Of a stretch of 64,000 nucleotides of DNA, positions 40,227-49,360 are shown in pieces. The stretch comes from Spyradomonas excrementavium (GTDB lineage: Bacteria; Cyanobacteriota; Vampirovibrionia; Gastranaerophilales; Gastranaerophilaceae): positions 1-64,000 of the forward strand of contig DVOA01000051.1 in the NCBI GenBank assembly GCA_018714005.1, read 5' to 3'. Both the position numbers and the translations under genes were made by a program. Numbering within the stretch: the stretch's first letter is position 1; every line of letters starts with the position of its first letter. The notes under the pieces were generated by a model, which had not been told where the DNA came from, did not search any database, and worked only from the letters and a program-made list of their open reading frames with translations.

Positions 40227-41585
40227 TTATTTCTTCCCCAGCCCGCCAAAAATATGTTGAAGCTCCAAAAGCGCTGTATAAGTAGGCATAACAAGCAGCT
40301 GCGCCCTTTCTTCAATCCCGTCCAGCGAATAATTCAAAGCTGTTTTAATATCGGGTTTTATAGTCATTTTTTCAGCAGGAAATCCAGCATATTTAAGCCG
40401 TGCAGCCATATCATAGGCTCTGATTCCGCTTAAAACGATTTCATTCGGATAATCCTTCAAAATCTCAAAATCCGCGTCCCACAGCCACGAAACATCGCGC
40501 CCGTCAGCGTATTTGTCGTTGATAATTATTAAAAGTTTTGCACTTTCGTCCGCGTTTACCGTCCTGAGCACCTCTGAAGCGCCTGTGGGGTTTTTTATGA
40601 GCTGCACAAGCAGCCTGCGCCCTTTTACGTTGAGCCTTTCGGAGCGGCCGAAGACGGATTTGTAAGTTTCAAGCGCGTTTTGGATAATTTCTGGATGAAT
40701 ATTCAGCTCAAGAGCCGCACTCGCCGCCGCAAGCACGTTATAAGCGTTGTACAGCCCGACAAGATTCGTTTTAAAATCCGCTTTGTTGGCTCCGTATGTG
40801 ATAGAAATTTCCGAATAATCCGCATAAATCACCGCATTGCCCTTATAATTCGGTTCGGGATGGTCATTGTGGCAGTTTTTGCAAAAATATTTTCCGATGT
40901 GCGCATAAAAGCGTTTTACATAGGAAAGCGCTGTTTTGCACTTGCAAACTACCGCCTCCATGGGGCTTTGGGATTCTCCGGTTTTGTTTTTGTACTCAAT
41001 ATTTTCAAATCCGTAGTAAATTCTTTTGTTTTCAGGCGCAAGCCCCGCCAGCATCGGGTCATCAGCGTTTAAAAAAACGGTTAAAGAGGGATTTTTTGCG
41101 ATTGCCTCCTGAATTTTCTTCGCTGTGGTATCCAATTCCCCGTAACGGTCGAGCTGGTCGCGGAAAAGGTTCGTCACAAGCAGGTAATCGGATTTTAAAA
41201 AGTCATAAAGCTTTGTTAAATAAGCCTCATCCGACTCAAGTACCGCAAAATCAAAGGTGGAAAAGGGTTTGTAATTGACAGCGAGGGAGCTTGCAATGCC
41301 GGAGAGCATATTTGCGCCTTTTTCGTTGTGCAGGACTTTATTTTGGGCAGTTTTTAAAATATGCGCAAGAATCCCCGCCGTGGTCGTTTTTCCGTTTGTT
41401 CCGGTGATGGTTATGATGTTTTTTTTGCAGTAATGGTTCGCAAAAGAGATAAAATCCTTTTGGATTTTCAGCGCAACAACCCCCGGAAGCGAAGTTCCGG
41501 CGCGATTCATCAGGTGAAGCCCGTGATTTACGGTTTTTGCAGCCAAAAGTGCCGTGTAAAAGCTTATTTTTTTGAAAATATCCAT
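40227..41585 (-). CDS. murT: Lipid II isoglutaminyl synthase subunit MurT
   Basis: With GatD it amidates the D-Glu of lipid II to D-isoglutamine. 452 aa. Mur ligase centre: ITITGTNGKTTTAGILAHIL (ATP loop), LESDEAYL, LFRDQLDRYGE, then the MurT-specific zinc ribbon C-K-C-K...C-K-N-C inserted near residue 225, and a C-terminal DUF1727 domain (KNPTGASEVLRTV, DGRDVSWLWDADFE with the conserved Asp). The start is the ATG at 41585; the longer frame runs into the divergent kinase gene. GatD, normally next to murT, is absent here. Confidence 0.9.
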   Translation of the reverse strand: MDIFKKISFYTALLAAKTVNHGLHLMNRAGTSLPGVVALKIQKDFISFANHYCKKNIITITGTNGKTTTAGILAHILKTAQNKVLHNEKGANMLSGIASSLAVNYKPFSTFDFAVLESDEAYLTKLYDFLKSDYLLVTNLFRDQLDRYGELDTTAKKIQEAIAKNPSLTVFLNADDPMLAGLAPENKRIYYGFENIEYKNKTGESQSPMEAVVCKCKTALSYVKRFYAHIGKYFCKNCHNDHPEPNYKGNAVIYADYSEISITYGANKADFKTNLVGLYNAYNVLAAASAALELNIHPEIIQNALETYKSVFGRSERLNVKGRRLLVQLIKNPTGASEVLRTVNADESAKLLIIINDKYADGRDVSWLWDADFEILKDYPNEIVLSGIRAYDMAARLKYAGFPAEKMTIKPDIKTALNYSLDGIEERAQLLVMPTYTALLELQHIFGGLGKK

Positions 41586-41663
41586 GAAATAATTATACAC
41601 GATAATTGCTTTGTGAAAAACGTAGTTCCCACCGCAAAATATTGATGATATAATTATCCCATA

Positions 41664-43469
41664 ATGAGCAAACCGGTAAGCATAAGCACACAAAACAAAC
41701 TGATAATTCTGGGGCTCGCTGTTAGTACAATATTGATTGTTGCGCTCGCAGTTTTTGCCATAACCAACATCCAGCAGAAGATTTCCGAGGTTTATGACGA
41801 CTTCGGGCAGATTTTGACGAACACACTCGCAATAGAAAGCGTCGAAATCACAAAAGATATTCAGGAATATGACAAATTCGCCGCCCTCCGGACGCATACG
41901 CGCTCGATTATCAACAATAATCGTGAAATTTCGCGTATAGATTTCCGCGGCGAGGACGGAAAAATCATTTATTCCAGCAAATCCGACTTCCCGAACCGTG
42001 CTCTTGAGTCAAAAATCTACTCCACCGCAATGATGAAAGCAAAAGTCGACGGCGAGGACAAAATTATCGGCTCTGTGCACGTTTGGCTTTCGGGTGCTTC
42101 GACATCGGACATTTCAAAAGCTACAAAAAACTCTATGCTTGTGGTTTTTACGGTTGCGTGGCTTGTTTTTACGCTTGTTGTGCTGGTGAATACAATCCTG
42201 ATTACGCGTGAACTTTCCATGCTCCACCACGGGGTTACAAAAATTTCTACGGGCGATTTTGGCTTTAAACTTGAGGCAAAAAACACAAGCGGCGAAATCC
42301 GCGACCTGATTAACGCTTTCAACGACATGTCCGGCCGCCTCCACCAGTACGAGGAGCAGAATATTGACCGTATAACCTTTGAACGCAACAAGTTCGAGGC
42401 TGTTTTGATGAGTATTGTGAACGGCGTTGTTGTTTGTGACAACTATGACAACGTTGTGCTTGTTAATAATGCGGCCAAAAAGATGCTTGAAATTGAAGAC
42501 GAGCAGATTTTGAACACAAAAATCCAGCAGTACTGCGATTCTGACGGAGAACTTTGCTTTAAAGAAAAAATTGAACAGTTCAAAGACACACCGCTCGACA
42601 TTATGGAAAATAAGCCGCTCGAGTTCAACATTACGATTGACAAACGCGTTATAAAATCCGTAATTTCCCCTATGTTCTCGAAAAATCAGGATTACGTGGG
42701 ATATATGATTGTTTTGATTGATATTACAAAAGAAGCTGAAATCGACAAGATGAAAAGCGACTTTATCTCGAACGTAAGCCATGAATTGCGCACTCCGGTA
42801 ACGGTTTTGCGGACTTATATCGACACTTTGCACAACCATTCGGATGATTTTGACGAAGATACGAAAAAAGAGTTTTTCGGCGTAATCAATAAGGAGGCCT
42901 CGCGCCTGCAAAAGATGGTAAATGACGTTCTGGACTTTTCAAGGCTGGAATCAAACTGTGTTCGTATTGAAAAAGAACCCTGCGACCTTGTTCCGATTAT
43001 TGAGCAGGAAATCCAGTCAATGCAGGTGCTTGCAGAAGAAAAAAATCTTACTTTTTCACTCATAAAAGAGCCGGATTTGCCAAAGGTTCCGATAAATGTG
43101 TGCAGTATTGAGAGGGTTTTGAACAATTTGCTTTCAAACGCGATAAAATATTCGCCGGAAAACGGCAGAATCAAGGTCAGAGCCGAGATTGCGCGTGATA
43201 CGAATTATGTGGAAGTCACAATTGAAGACCAGGGAATCGGAATTCCCGAAGAGCACCAGAAAAAGATTTTTGAGCGCTTTTACCGCGTTGAAAACGACAC
43301 CCACACCGTAAAAGGCACCGGATTGGGGCTTCATCTTGTGCAGGTGACAATTGAAAAGCACCATAAAGGCAAAGTTTTTGTAAAAAGCCGCCCGAATGAG
43401 GGCTCGACGTTTGGTTTCTGGCTCCCGATTAATCCGCCGGAGGATTGTGAAGAAGAGGAAATGGTTTAA
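41664..43469 (+). CDS. PhoR/VicK-type membrane sensor histidine kinase
   Basis: 601 aa. Two membrane helices (~residues 11-33 and 155-178) flank an extracytoplasmic sensor of ~120 residues. A HAMP domain follows (ITRELSMLHHGVTKISTGDF), then a PAS domain (~240-355: VVCDNYDNVVLVNNAAKKML), the H box FISNVSHELRTPVTVLRTY (~370) and HATPase boxes NNLLSNAIKYSPENG, EDQGIGIPEEH, GTGLGLHLVQV. Signals through an unlinked response regulator, since none is adjacent. Divergent from murT, 78 bases apart. Confidence 0.93.
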   Translation: MSKPVSISTQNKLIILGLAVSTILIVALAVFAITNIQQKISEVYDDFGQILTNTLAIESVEITKDIQEYDKFAALRTHTRSIINNNREISRIDFRGEDGKIIYSSKSDFPNRALESKIYSTAMMKAKVDGEDKIIGSVHVWLSGASTSDISKATKNSMLVVFTVAWLVFTLVVLVNTILITRELSMLHHGVTKISTGDFGFKLEAKNTSGEIRDLINAFNDMSGRLHQYEEQNIDRITFERNKFEAVLMSIVNGVVVCDNYDNVVLVNNAAKKMLEIEDEQILNTKIQQYCDSDGELCFKEKIEQFKDTPLDIMENKPLEFNITIDKRVIKSVISPMFSKNQDYVGYMIVLIDITKEAEIDKMKSDFISNVSHELRTPVTVLRTYIDTLHNHSDDFDEDTKKEFFGVINKEASRLQKMVNDVLDFSRLESNCVRIEKEPCDLVPIIEQEIQSMQVLAEEKNLTFSLIKEPDLPKVPINVCSIERVLNNLLSNAIKYSPENGRIKVRAEIARDTNYVEVTIEDQGIGIPEEHQKKIFERFYRVENDTHTVKGTGLGLHLVQVTIEKHHKGKVFVKSRPNEGSTFGFWLPINPPEDCEEEEMV

Positions 43470-43690
43470 TTATCTGCTCGCCACGCACTTTTAGCAGCAA
43501 AAACCCGATTCCCGCCCCATGGCGGCGCAAACCAGGCGTGTGACGGGGCTGTGCCCCTAGCGGAAGCGAGCCAAGGCTGGAGCTGTCAGCGCAGGCTGGC
43601 GGCGCAATGCCGTTTATCGCGAGCTTTCAAGACAAACAACCGCTACAATCATGAAAAAGATGAACCCGATTCCCGTCCTATATAAAAAAT
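43470..43690. other. GC-rich intergenic segment
   Basis: 43495-43620 is strikingly GC-rich compared with neighbouring DNA, with GGGGCTGTGCCCC-like and AGCCAAGGCT palindromes, and AACCCGATTCCCG repeated at 43507 and 43662. No ORF of note. It could be a structured RNA, or a decayed mobile repeat. Confidence 0.3.
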
Positions 43691-43691
43691 A

Positions 43692-43718
43692 AAAAGGTAA
43701 GCGGGAGGCTTACCTTTT
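43692..43718. terminator. Bidirectional terminator
   Basis: AAAAGGTAAGC / GCTTACCTTTT, 11-bp arms with a 5-base loop; serves the kinase (plus strand) and the gene ending at 43782 (minus strand). Confidence 0.8.
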
Positions 43719-43781
43719 AAACAAGCAATGTTGTTTTAGATTGGGGAATAGGAATGGTTGGTTTTTATAAGGGTTAGTTAA

Positions 43782-44312
43782 TTATGCGAAAATGTTGATA
43801 TTTTTTTCAGCTTCAGCGGGCTGTTGATTGTCTTTTTTGGTGTTCATTGCGAAGAAAGAGAATGGATTTGAGCCTCTTTTGTCTTTGTCGAGGCTTTTTG
43901 AGTTGTTGAGCTCAACACTTTTGGGGAGCGCAACGACTTCTCTGGTTTGTGCGGCTTCACCTTCTGCAACGGGGGCAATGAGCTTGCCTTCAACTGCTCT
44001 GTTTACTTTTTGAGTGCCCTGAGCAGCCTGAGCGTTCAAATATTGAACATTAGCGATGAAATTGGCGTTCAAATTGATATCGAGCCCTGCGTTTCTGATT
44101 GCGATTTGTTTTGTAACATCAATGTTGTTTTTGTTGTTGTACAAATCAATGCCGACTTCGGGTCTGCGGAATTTTGACAAATCAGTTGAAGTCAATTCAA
44201 AAGCCTGAGATTTTGTTTCTGCGTTAGCAAAAATTTGTTTTGCTATTTCATTGATTGACTGAGTGTCAACGTAATTTGTTTTTGCTGTTAAACTTGTGAT
44301 GCCAATTCCCAT
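43782..44312 (-). CDS. Lineage-specific hypothetical protein
   Basis: 176 aa with no signal peptide. Begins GIGITSLTAKTNYVDTQSIN after Met. Largely polar, with helices (EIAKQIFANAETKSQAFEL; NFIANVQYLNAQAAQGTQ) and a disordered Lys/Ser/Asn-rich tail. I do not recognise the family. The ATG region (GGGGTATCGCAAAAA upstream) has only a weak ribosome site. Monocistronic, with a bidirectional terminator after it. Confidence 0.6.
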   Translation of the reverse strand: MGIGITSLTAKTNYVDTQSINEIAKQIFANAETKSQAFELTSTDLSKFRRPEVGIDLYNNKNNIDVTKQIAIRNAGLDINLNANFIANVQYLNAQAAQGTQKVNRAVEGKLIAPVAEGEAAQTREVVALPKSVELNNSKSLDKDKRGSNPFSFFAMNTKKDNQQPAEAEKNINIFA

Positions 44313-44441
44313 TTTTTGCGATACCCCTTATTGCTTGTACTATTTATATCGGCAAACAAGAGGGAAAACTTTAGGATTTTAAGCTTGTTTGTTACATTAC
44401 TTTACAAATTTGAGCACAAACGGGAATTTTCACCAACCCGA

Positions 44442-44467
44442 TGTCACCCTGAACTTGTTTCAGGGTC
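44442..44467. repeat. Short palindromic repeat, CCCTGAA family
   Basis: GTCACCCTGAACTTGTTTCAGGGT in the 270-base gap between two minus-strand genes. Confidence 0.75.
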
Positions 44468-44583
44468 TAACCCTCTTGAAATGTTATCTTCAAACGAAAA
44501 AACAGAGATTTTCACCAAAAAACAGTCAACCAACTTCAAGATGGCAGCTTGCGAAAAACGCCAACGCGTGTAAATTCAAAAAA

Positions 44584-46062
44584 CTATTCCGAATACTTCT
44601 TAACCAGCTTGTCGAGCACTTTCACCATCGCGTCTTGATACATTTCGCAATTCTGCTGCGATTTTGCCTCAAAACGGAGCGTAAAAACGGGCTCTGTGTT
44701 GCTCTGGCGAATCATCGCAAATCCGTCTTCAAGAATAATCCTCATCCCGTCAATTGTAACGATTTCTTTTATGGGCGTGGTGAACATTTCGGGCTTTTTC
44801 TCCACAGTTTTTTTCAACTCGTCCATAACCGGCTTTTTGCACTCGTTCGGACAGCGAAACCGCACTTCTTTTGAGGTGAAAACCTCATCAAACGGCGCAA
44901 GCAGCGATTCCAGCCGGAAATCGGGGTTGTTTTGCTTGTGTTTTGCAATAATTTCAATAATCCTGCACCCCGCATAAATCGCGTCGTCAAAACCGTAATA
45001 TCTGTCCTTGAAGAAAATATGACCGCTCATTTCGCCCGCAAGAATGGCGTTTTCTTCTTTCATTTTTGATTTTATGTAACCGTGCCCTGTTTTTGTCATG
45101 ATTGCGCACCCGCCGCAGGTGTTAATCGTGTCATAGAGCACCTGTGAGCATTTTACTTCGGATACGACAACCGGTTTTTCGCCGCGTTTTGATAATTGCT
45201 CGATAACGTCCATAGCGTAGATTAATAAAAGCTTGTCACCCGTTAAAGCGCTGCCTTTTGAGTCAATAACGCCGATTCTGTCAGAATCCCCGTCAAACGC
45301 AATGCCTAAATCCGCGTTGTGTTCCACAACGGCCTTTTTTATTGCGTCAAGCGTCTTTTCGTCGCTCGGGTTGGGGTGGTGGTTCGGGAAATTTCCGTCA
45401 GGCTCAGAGAAAAGTTCAATAACTTCGCAGCCCAAATCCCTGTATAGCTTCGGGCCGACGATTCCGCCCGTTGCGTTTCCGCTGTCAACAACGACTTTTA
45501 TGCCTTTGCCGATGGACGCGAATTTGTTCACTATGCTTTCCGTGTATTGTTCAATAATGTCGTAGTTTTTTGTTACGCCGTGGCGGTTTGAGGCTTCACG
45601 CGCGTTGAATTCCTCCATTGTAAGGGTTTTTACGCGCTTAATCTGCTCCTCGGTCATTGAACACTTGTCAAAAGTCATTTTTAACCCGTTATATTCGCTT
45701 GGGTTATGGCTTGCGGTGACAATCAGGGCTCCGTTGATTTTTCCCGAGCCGATTACGTCAGAGGGAATCGGTGCGAATTCCGAGTAATAACCAAGCGGCG
45801 TGGGGGCTTCGCCCAGGTTAAGAACGTTTGCTCCGGTCGAAACAACGCCTTTTATCAGCGATTTTGTCAAAGAATCGGAGCTCAAACGCACATCGCGCGT
45901 CACTGTGACCCAGATATTTTTCGCTTCAAGGTTGGAATTTTCTTCGATAAAGCGGATATAGCCTTTTCCTGTGTAAAAAAACAGTTCTTCCGTCACGTCT
46001 TCGCCGTAAATCCCGCGAATATCGTTCTTTCCGAATGCTCTCATATCAAGTGTTATAGCCAT
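44584..46062 (-). CDS. Phosphomannomutase/phosphoglucomutase
   Basis: Interconverts hexose 1- and 6-phosphates for sugar-nucleotide synthesis. 492 aa alpha-D-phosphohexomutase with four domains: GKNDIRGIYGEDV at the start, catalytic phospho-Ser in VTASHNPSEYNGLKMT (~residue 115), metal loop GIAFDGDSDRIGVID, sugar loop GEMSGHIFFKD and the phosphate loop IRQSNTEPVFTLRFEA. The usual length of ManB/AlgC enzymes is ~460, so it is slightly long. Likely feeds LPS or capsule sugars. Confidence 0.92.
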   Translation of the reverse strand: MAITLDMRAFGKNDIRGIYGEDVTEELFFYTGKGYIRFIEENSNLEAKNIWVTVTRDVRLSSDSLTKSLIKGVVSTGANVLNLGEAPTPLGYYSEFAPIPSDVIGSGKINGALIVTASHNPSEYNGLKMTFDKCSMTEEQIKRVKTLTMEEFNAREASNRHGVTKNYDIIEQYTESIVNKFASIGKGIKVVVDSGNATGGIVGPKLYRDLGCEVIELFSEPDGNFPNHHPNPSDEKTLDAIKKAVVEHNADLGIAFDGDSDRIGVIDSKGSALTGDKLLLIYAMDVIEQLSKRGEKPVVVSEVKCSQVLYDTINTCGGCAIMTKTGHGYIKSKMKEENAILAGEMSGHIFFKDRYYGFDDAIYAGCRIIEIIAKHKQNNPDFRLESLLAPFDEVFTSKEVRFRCPNECKKPVMDELKKTVEKKPEMFTTPIKEIVTIDGMRIILEDGFAMIRQSNTEPVFTLRFEAKSQQNCEMYQDAMVKVLDKLVKKYSE

Positions 46063-46149
46063 ATCTGCGCTCCGTTTAATCTAATTTGCTTTTTTTATTA
46101 TTCCACAATTGGGCGCGCTGTTCAATATGGCTTTTAATAGTTTGCTGTT

Positions 46150-46258
46150 GGTGGGAACCGCTGCGTCGCTTGTGAAATAATGGGGCGTTTTTTTGCCATG
46201 CTATTCCCACCCTACGGGGGCGATAAAGTAGGGTGGGAATAGCGAAGCGGTTCCCACC
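46150..46258. repeat. REPIN, left of the RAYT gene
   Basis: Outer arms GGTGGGAACCGCT / AGCGGTTCCCACC and inner arms CTATTCCCACCCTAC / GTAGGGTGGGAATAG: two REP sequences in inverted orientation, 109 bases, 76 bases before the RAYT start codon. Confidence 0.9.
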
Positions 46259-46333
46259 GGCAATGAATGTGAAAAAATGGAGCAACTTTGTCGCGTTTTT
46301 ACACTTATGTTAAATCATGATAAAATAAAATTT

Positions 46334-46870
46334 ATGTCAAATTATACCCGGCTTTTTCTTAATGGTTTTAATTATATTTTTGTAACAATCGTTACAAATG
46401 AACGTCAGAAGATACTCATAGAAAATATTGATATTTTAAGAAAATCATTCAAATCTGCGCTGGAAAAATTTCCGTTTGAAATTTATGCTGCGGTGGTTCT
46501 TCCTGACCATATGCATTTAATTTTAAAACTCCAAAATGTTGAGGATTATCCAAAAATTATATATTCAATAAAATATAATTTTTCTTTAAAAATGCCGAAA
46601 AATGCGGCTTTTTTGAGTCAAAGCAAAATTAAAAAGGGTGAAAAAGGTATCTGGCAGCGGCGTTATTGGGAACATACCATCAGGGATGAAGAGGATTTGG
46701 CAAAGCATTTGGATTATGTTCATTTTAATCCCATAAAACATGGGTATGTCAAAGTTGTGGGGAAATATGAATATTCTTCTTTTAAAAAGTTTGTAAAAAT
46801 GGGGTTTTATGATTCTTCATGGTGCAATTTTGAGGATAAGAATAAGATTGTTGGGTTGGATTTTGAGTAG
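46334..46870 (+). mobile_element. REP-associated tyrosine transposase (RAYT, Y1_Tnp/IS200-like)
   Basis: 178 aa from the ATG chosen (SNYTRLFLNGFNYIFVTIV follows). HUH-type single-strand transposase: His-Met-His in VVLPDHMHLILKL, and the catalytic-Tyr region LAKHLDYVHFNPIKHGYV; YWEHTIRDEEDL is a RAYT-typical patch. Unlike IS200/IS605 it is a single-copy-type gene that acts on REP sequences rather than on its own ends. It is flanked on both sides by REPINs of one family, and single REPs of related sequence lie at 5166, 10362 and 17297, so it is probably their maker. Intact frame. Confidence 0.9.
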
Positions 46871-46878
46871 TTGGTGCT

Positions 46879-46970
46879 GGTGGGAACCGCTGCGTCGCTT
46901 GTAAAATAATGCGGCGTTTTTTACCATGCTATTCCCACCCTACGTTGGCAATAAAGTAGGGTGAAAATAG
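46879..46970. repeat. Degenerate REPIN, right of the RAYT gene
   Basis: Begins GGTGGGAACCGCTGCGTCGC and keeps the inner CTATTCCCACCCTAC, but the right arm reads GTAGGGTGAAAATAG and the closing AGCGGTTCCCACC is lost. Confidence 0.85.
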
Positions 46971-46974
46971 TGCT

Positions 46975-47083
46975 GGTGGGAACCGCTGCGTCGCTTGTAA
47001 AATAATCCGGTGTTTTTTGCTGTTGCTATTCCCACCCTACGGGGGCGATAAAGTAGGGTGGGAATAGCGAAGCGGTTCCCACC
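46975..47083. repeat. Intact REPIN, right of the RAYT gene
   Basis: Same outer and inner arms as 46150-46258; follows the degenerate copy directly, giving a tandem. Confidence 0.9.
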
Positions 47084-47165
47084 GCCAACAAACGTGAAAA
47101 ACAAAGTAGAGGGGCACCAATAATTAAAAAGATGTTATAATGAATCCGCAAAGGAGAATTATATT

Positions 47166-48404
47166 ATGGAAATCGAAAATTTAAGAAAAGAAAACAAACT
47201 CATCGACCTGTTCTGCACTCTGGCGAAAATCCCCTCCCCGTCCGGACAGGAAGACAAAGTTTCCGATAAAATCATTGAAATATTAACAAATGCGGGCATA
47301 AAAGCCGAATACGACGACTTTAAAAACGTAATCGCAAAAATTCCCGCCACCGACCCAACGAAAAAACCGGTTGCCCTCTCCGCCCACATGGACGTAATCG
47401 GCGATAATTCACCCGTGAACATTTGCTATGACGGCAAATTCATTGAAACGGACAAAAAACGCACACTCGGCGCGGATGACAAAGCCGGCGTTGCCGCTGC
47501 AATGCAGCTTGCGATGGAAATTGCGTCCGATAAAGACTTAAAACACGGAGGTCTTGAACTTGTGTTCACAAAAGACGAAGAACAGGGGCTTTCCGGCATA
47601 AATCACTTTGATTTTTCACGCCTTGAATCCGAATATGTGCTCGTAATCGACGCAGACAAAGCCGGACAAATCCTTGTTGCCGGCGCAAGCTACACAAACG
47701 CAATTTTAAGCGTAAACGCTTTCAAAGGTGGGCATTCAGGTATTGATATAGCCGACAAAACCCGCGCAAACGCCGTAAAACTCATTGCCGAGCTGATAAA
47801 CGAAATCCCGCAGGGCGTTTACAAGGCAAATGAACTCGGCGTAATCACCTCAATCAACGTCGGAAGCGTAATTGGAGGCGGCGTTGAGCCCTGTATCAAG
47901 CAAATCAGCGATGAAAGCATAAAATCCGAATGTTTTGTGGACTACATCAGCGAAAAATCAATGACAAACCTCATAAACACCCACGCACGCGCCAGATATT
48001 CCATCAGGAGCTCCGAGGTCGATACAGAAAACGAATTAATCGCAAAAATCCAAAAAATTGTCGAAGATTTTAACAAAAAATATGACGGAATCGCCTCCGC
48101 AGAGTTCCTTGTAACCCCGCATTTACCTGCTTTTGAGCGTTCAAATGACGATACGATTGAAAAAGTCGGAAAAGAAGCCTGCGAAAAAGCCGGCTTAAAG
48201 CCCGACATCAGCTCTTTCCACGCAGGTGCGGAAACGCACGTTTATGCAAAACAAAAAAACAAAAACGGCGTTCCATTCAAGCCCTATCTAATCGGCAGCG
48301 CGGATGTTTTCAACATGCATTCGCCGGATGAAAAAATGGACGCAGCTTCATACCTGAAAGGCTACGAATCGATAAAAAACATGTTTTTAATTTTCAACAA
48401 ATAG
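47166..48404 (+). CDS. M20-family metallopeptidase (peptidase T-like)
   Basis: 412 aa. Dizinc site: H-M-D in ALSAHMDVIG, the bridging Asp in RTLGADDKAGVAAA, Glu-Glu in TKDEEQGLSG, Asp in VIDADKAGQ and His in SSFHAGAETHVY. A dimerisation lid is inserted between (~180-290, with FKGGHSGIDIADKTRANA). The pattern fits PepT-like aminopeptidases that trim short peptides. Good AAAGGAGAATTAT site. Monocistronic. Confidence 0.88.
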   Translation: MEIENLRKENKLIDLFCTLAKIPSPSGQEDKVSDKIIEILTNAGIKAEYDDFKNVIAKIPATDPTKKPVALSAHMDVIGDNSPVNICYDGKFIETDKKRTLGADDKAGVAAAMQLAMEIASDKDLKHGGLELVFTKDEEQGLSGINHFDFSRLESEYVLVIDADKAGQILVAGASYTNAILSVNAFKGGHSGIDIADKTRANAVKLIAELINEIPQGVYKANELGVITSINVGSVIGGGVEPCIKQISDESIKSECFVDYISEKSMTNLINTHARARYSIRSSEVDTENELIAKIQKIVEDFNKKYDGIASAEFLVTPHLPAFERSNDDTIEKVGKEACEKAGLKPDISSFHAGAETHVYAKQKNKNGVPFKPYLIGSADVFNMHSPDEKMDAASYLKGYESIKNMFLIFNK

Positions 48405-48445
48405 CAATTAACAAAAACCGGCGCGGGAATCTGCCTGCACCGGTT

Positions 48446-49357
48446 TTATTTTAGATTTTTCAGCCTGCCGCGCCATTTTTTCAGGAATTTTTTTCTGTTT
48501 TGCTTGATTAGCCGCTCTGTGCTTTCTTTAAAGCTGCACCCGCAAAAATGTATTACTTCGGACTCCGGCTGATAAATGGTTTTGCAGCCGATTTCTTTGA
48601 TTCTCAGGCACAGGTCTGTTTCTTCGTAATAACCGGGAGAAAACAATGTGTCAAAGCCGCCGAGGTTGTCCCAGAGCGCTTTTCTGACCATCAGGCTCGC
48701 TCCGCAGCAATAATTTACCTCTTTAAGCTCGTTGAATTCAGGAGCAAGCGGGTTTTTGAAAATCCCTATGGAGGCAGTGCTGCCGTCTTTTTTTATTATT
48801 GAGCCTGCGCCCTGCAATTTTCCGTCGGGAAAGATTAATTTTGAGCCGGCTGCGCCGCAATCTTTTACTTTATCTAAAATTTCAGCAAGCTTTTCCATCG
48901 CATTTTCAAGAAGCTGGGTGTCGTTGTTGAGCAAGTACAAATATTCGCCTTTTGCGGCTTTTGCCCCTGAATTGCAGTTTTTCAAAAATCCTGCGTTTTT
49001 TTCGTTTCTGATTACTTTGATATTTTTTACGTATTCCTCGATTTTTCGGGTTTCGTCGGTTGAATGGTCGTCGATTAAGATTATTTCGTAGTTTTTTGCT
49101 TTTGTGCTCTGCAATATCGATTCGAGGCATTTCATTGTCAATTCAAACTGGTTGTAAACAGGAATAATGACAGAAATTTTGGGATTATCGGTTTTTTCAA
49201 AATGTAGAAATTTTGCGGGTGTTTTTATTATGGAATTTGTGTATTTTTCGTGCGCGCGGCTGATTAGCCCGTAATCGAGTTCTCTGTTGAACTTTTCGTA
49301 AAATTTTTTACGGTATTTTTCGTACAAGTCTGAAAAAAACGGTATTTTTCGTTTCAT
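48446..49357 (-). CDS. Family 2 glycosyltransferase
   Basis: 303 aa. A GT-A domain begins near residue 55: KISVIIPVYNQFELTMKCLESIL, IILIDDHSTDET (nucleotide Asp), GEYLYLLNNDTQLLENAM (DxD-like N-D-T), AAGSKLIFPDGKLQGAG, and YYEETDLCLRIKEIGCKTIYQP (catalytic E-T-D-L region). Resembles rhamnosyl-type GT2 enzymes of O-antigen and capsule synthesis. Three bases after the stop of another GT2, so an operon of two. Confidence 0.9.
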   Translation of the reverse strand: MKRKIPFFSDLYEKYRKKFYEKFNRELDYGLISRAHEKYTNSIIKTPAKFLHFEKTDNPKISVIIPVYNQFELTMKCLESILQSTKAKNYEIILIDDHSTDETRKIEEYVKNIKVIRNEKNAGFLKNCNSGAKAAKGEYLYLLNNDTQLLENAMEKLAEILDKVKDCGAAGSKLIFPDGKLQGAGSIIKKDGSTASIGIFKNPLAPEFNELKEVNYCCGASLMVRKALWDNLGGFDTLFSPGYYEETDLCLRIKEIGCKTIYQPESEVIHFCGCSFKESTERLIKQNRKKFLKKWRGRLKNLK

Positions 49358-49360
49358 AAT

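Noticed and set aside
42114..42911. 265-codon minus-strand ORF in the sensor kinase
   Set aside because: Antisense to an intact kinase with all motifs; no independent support.
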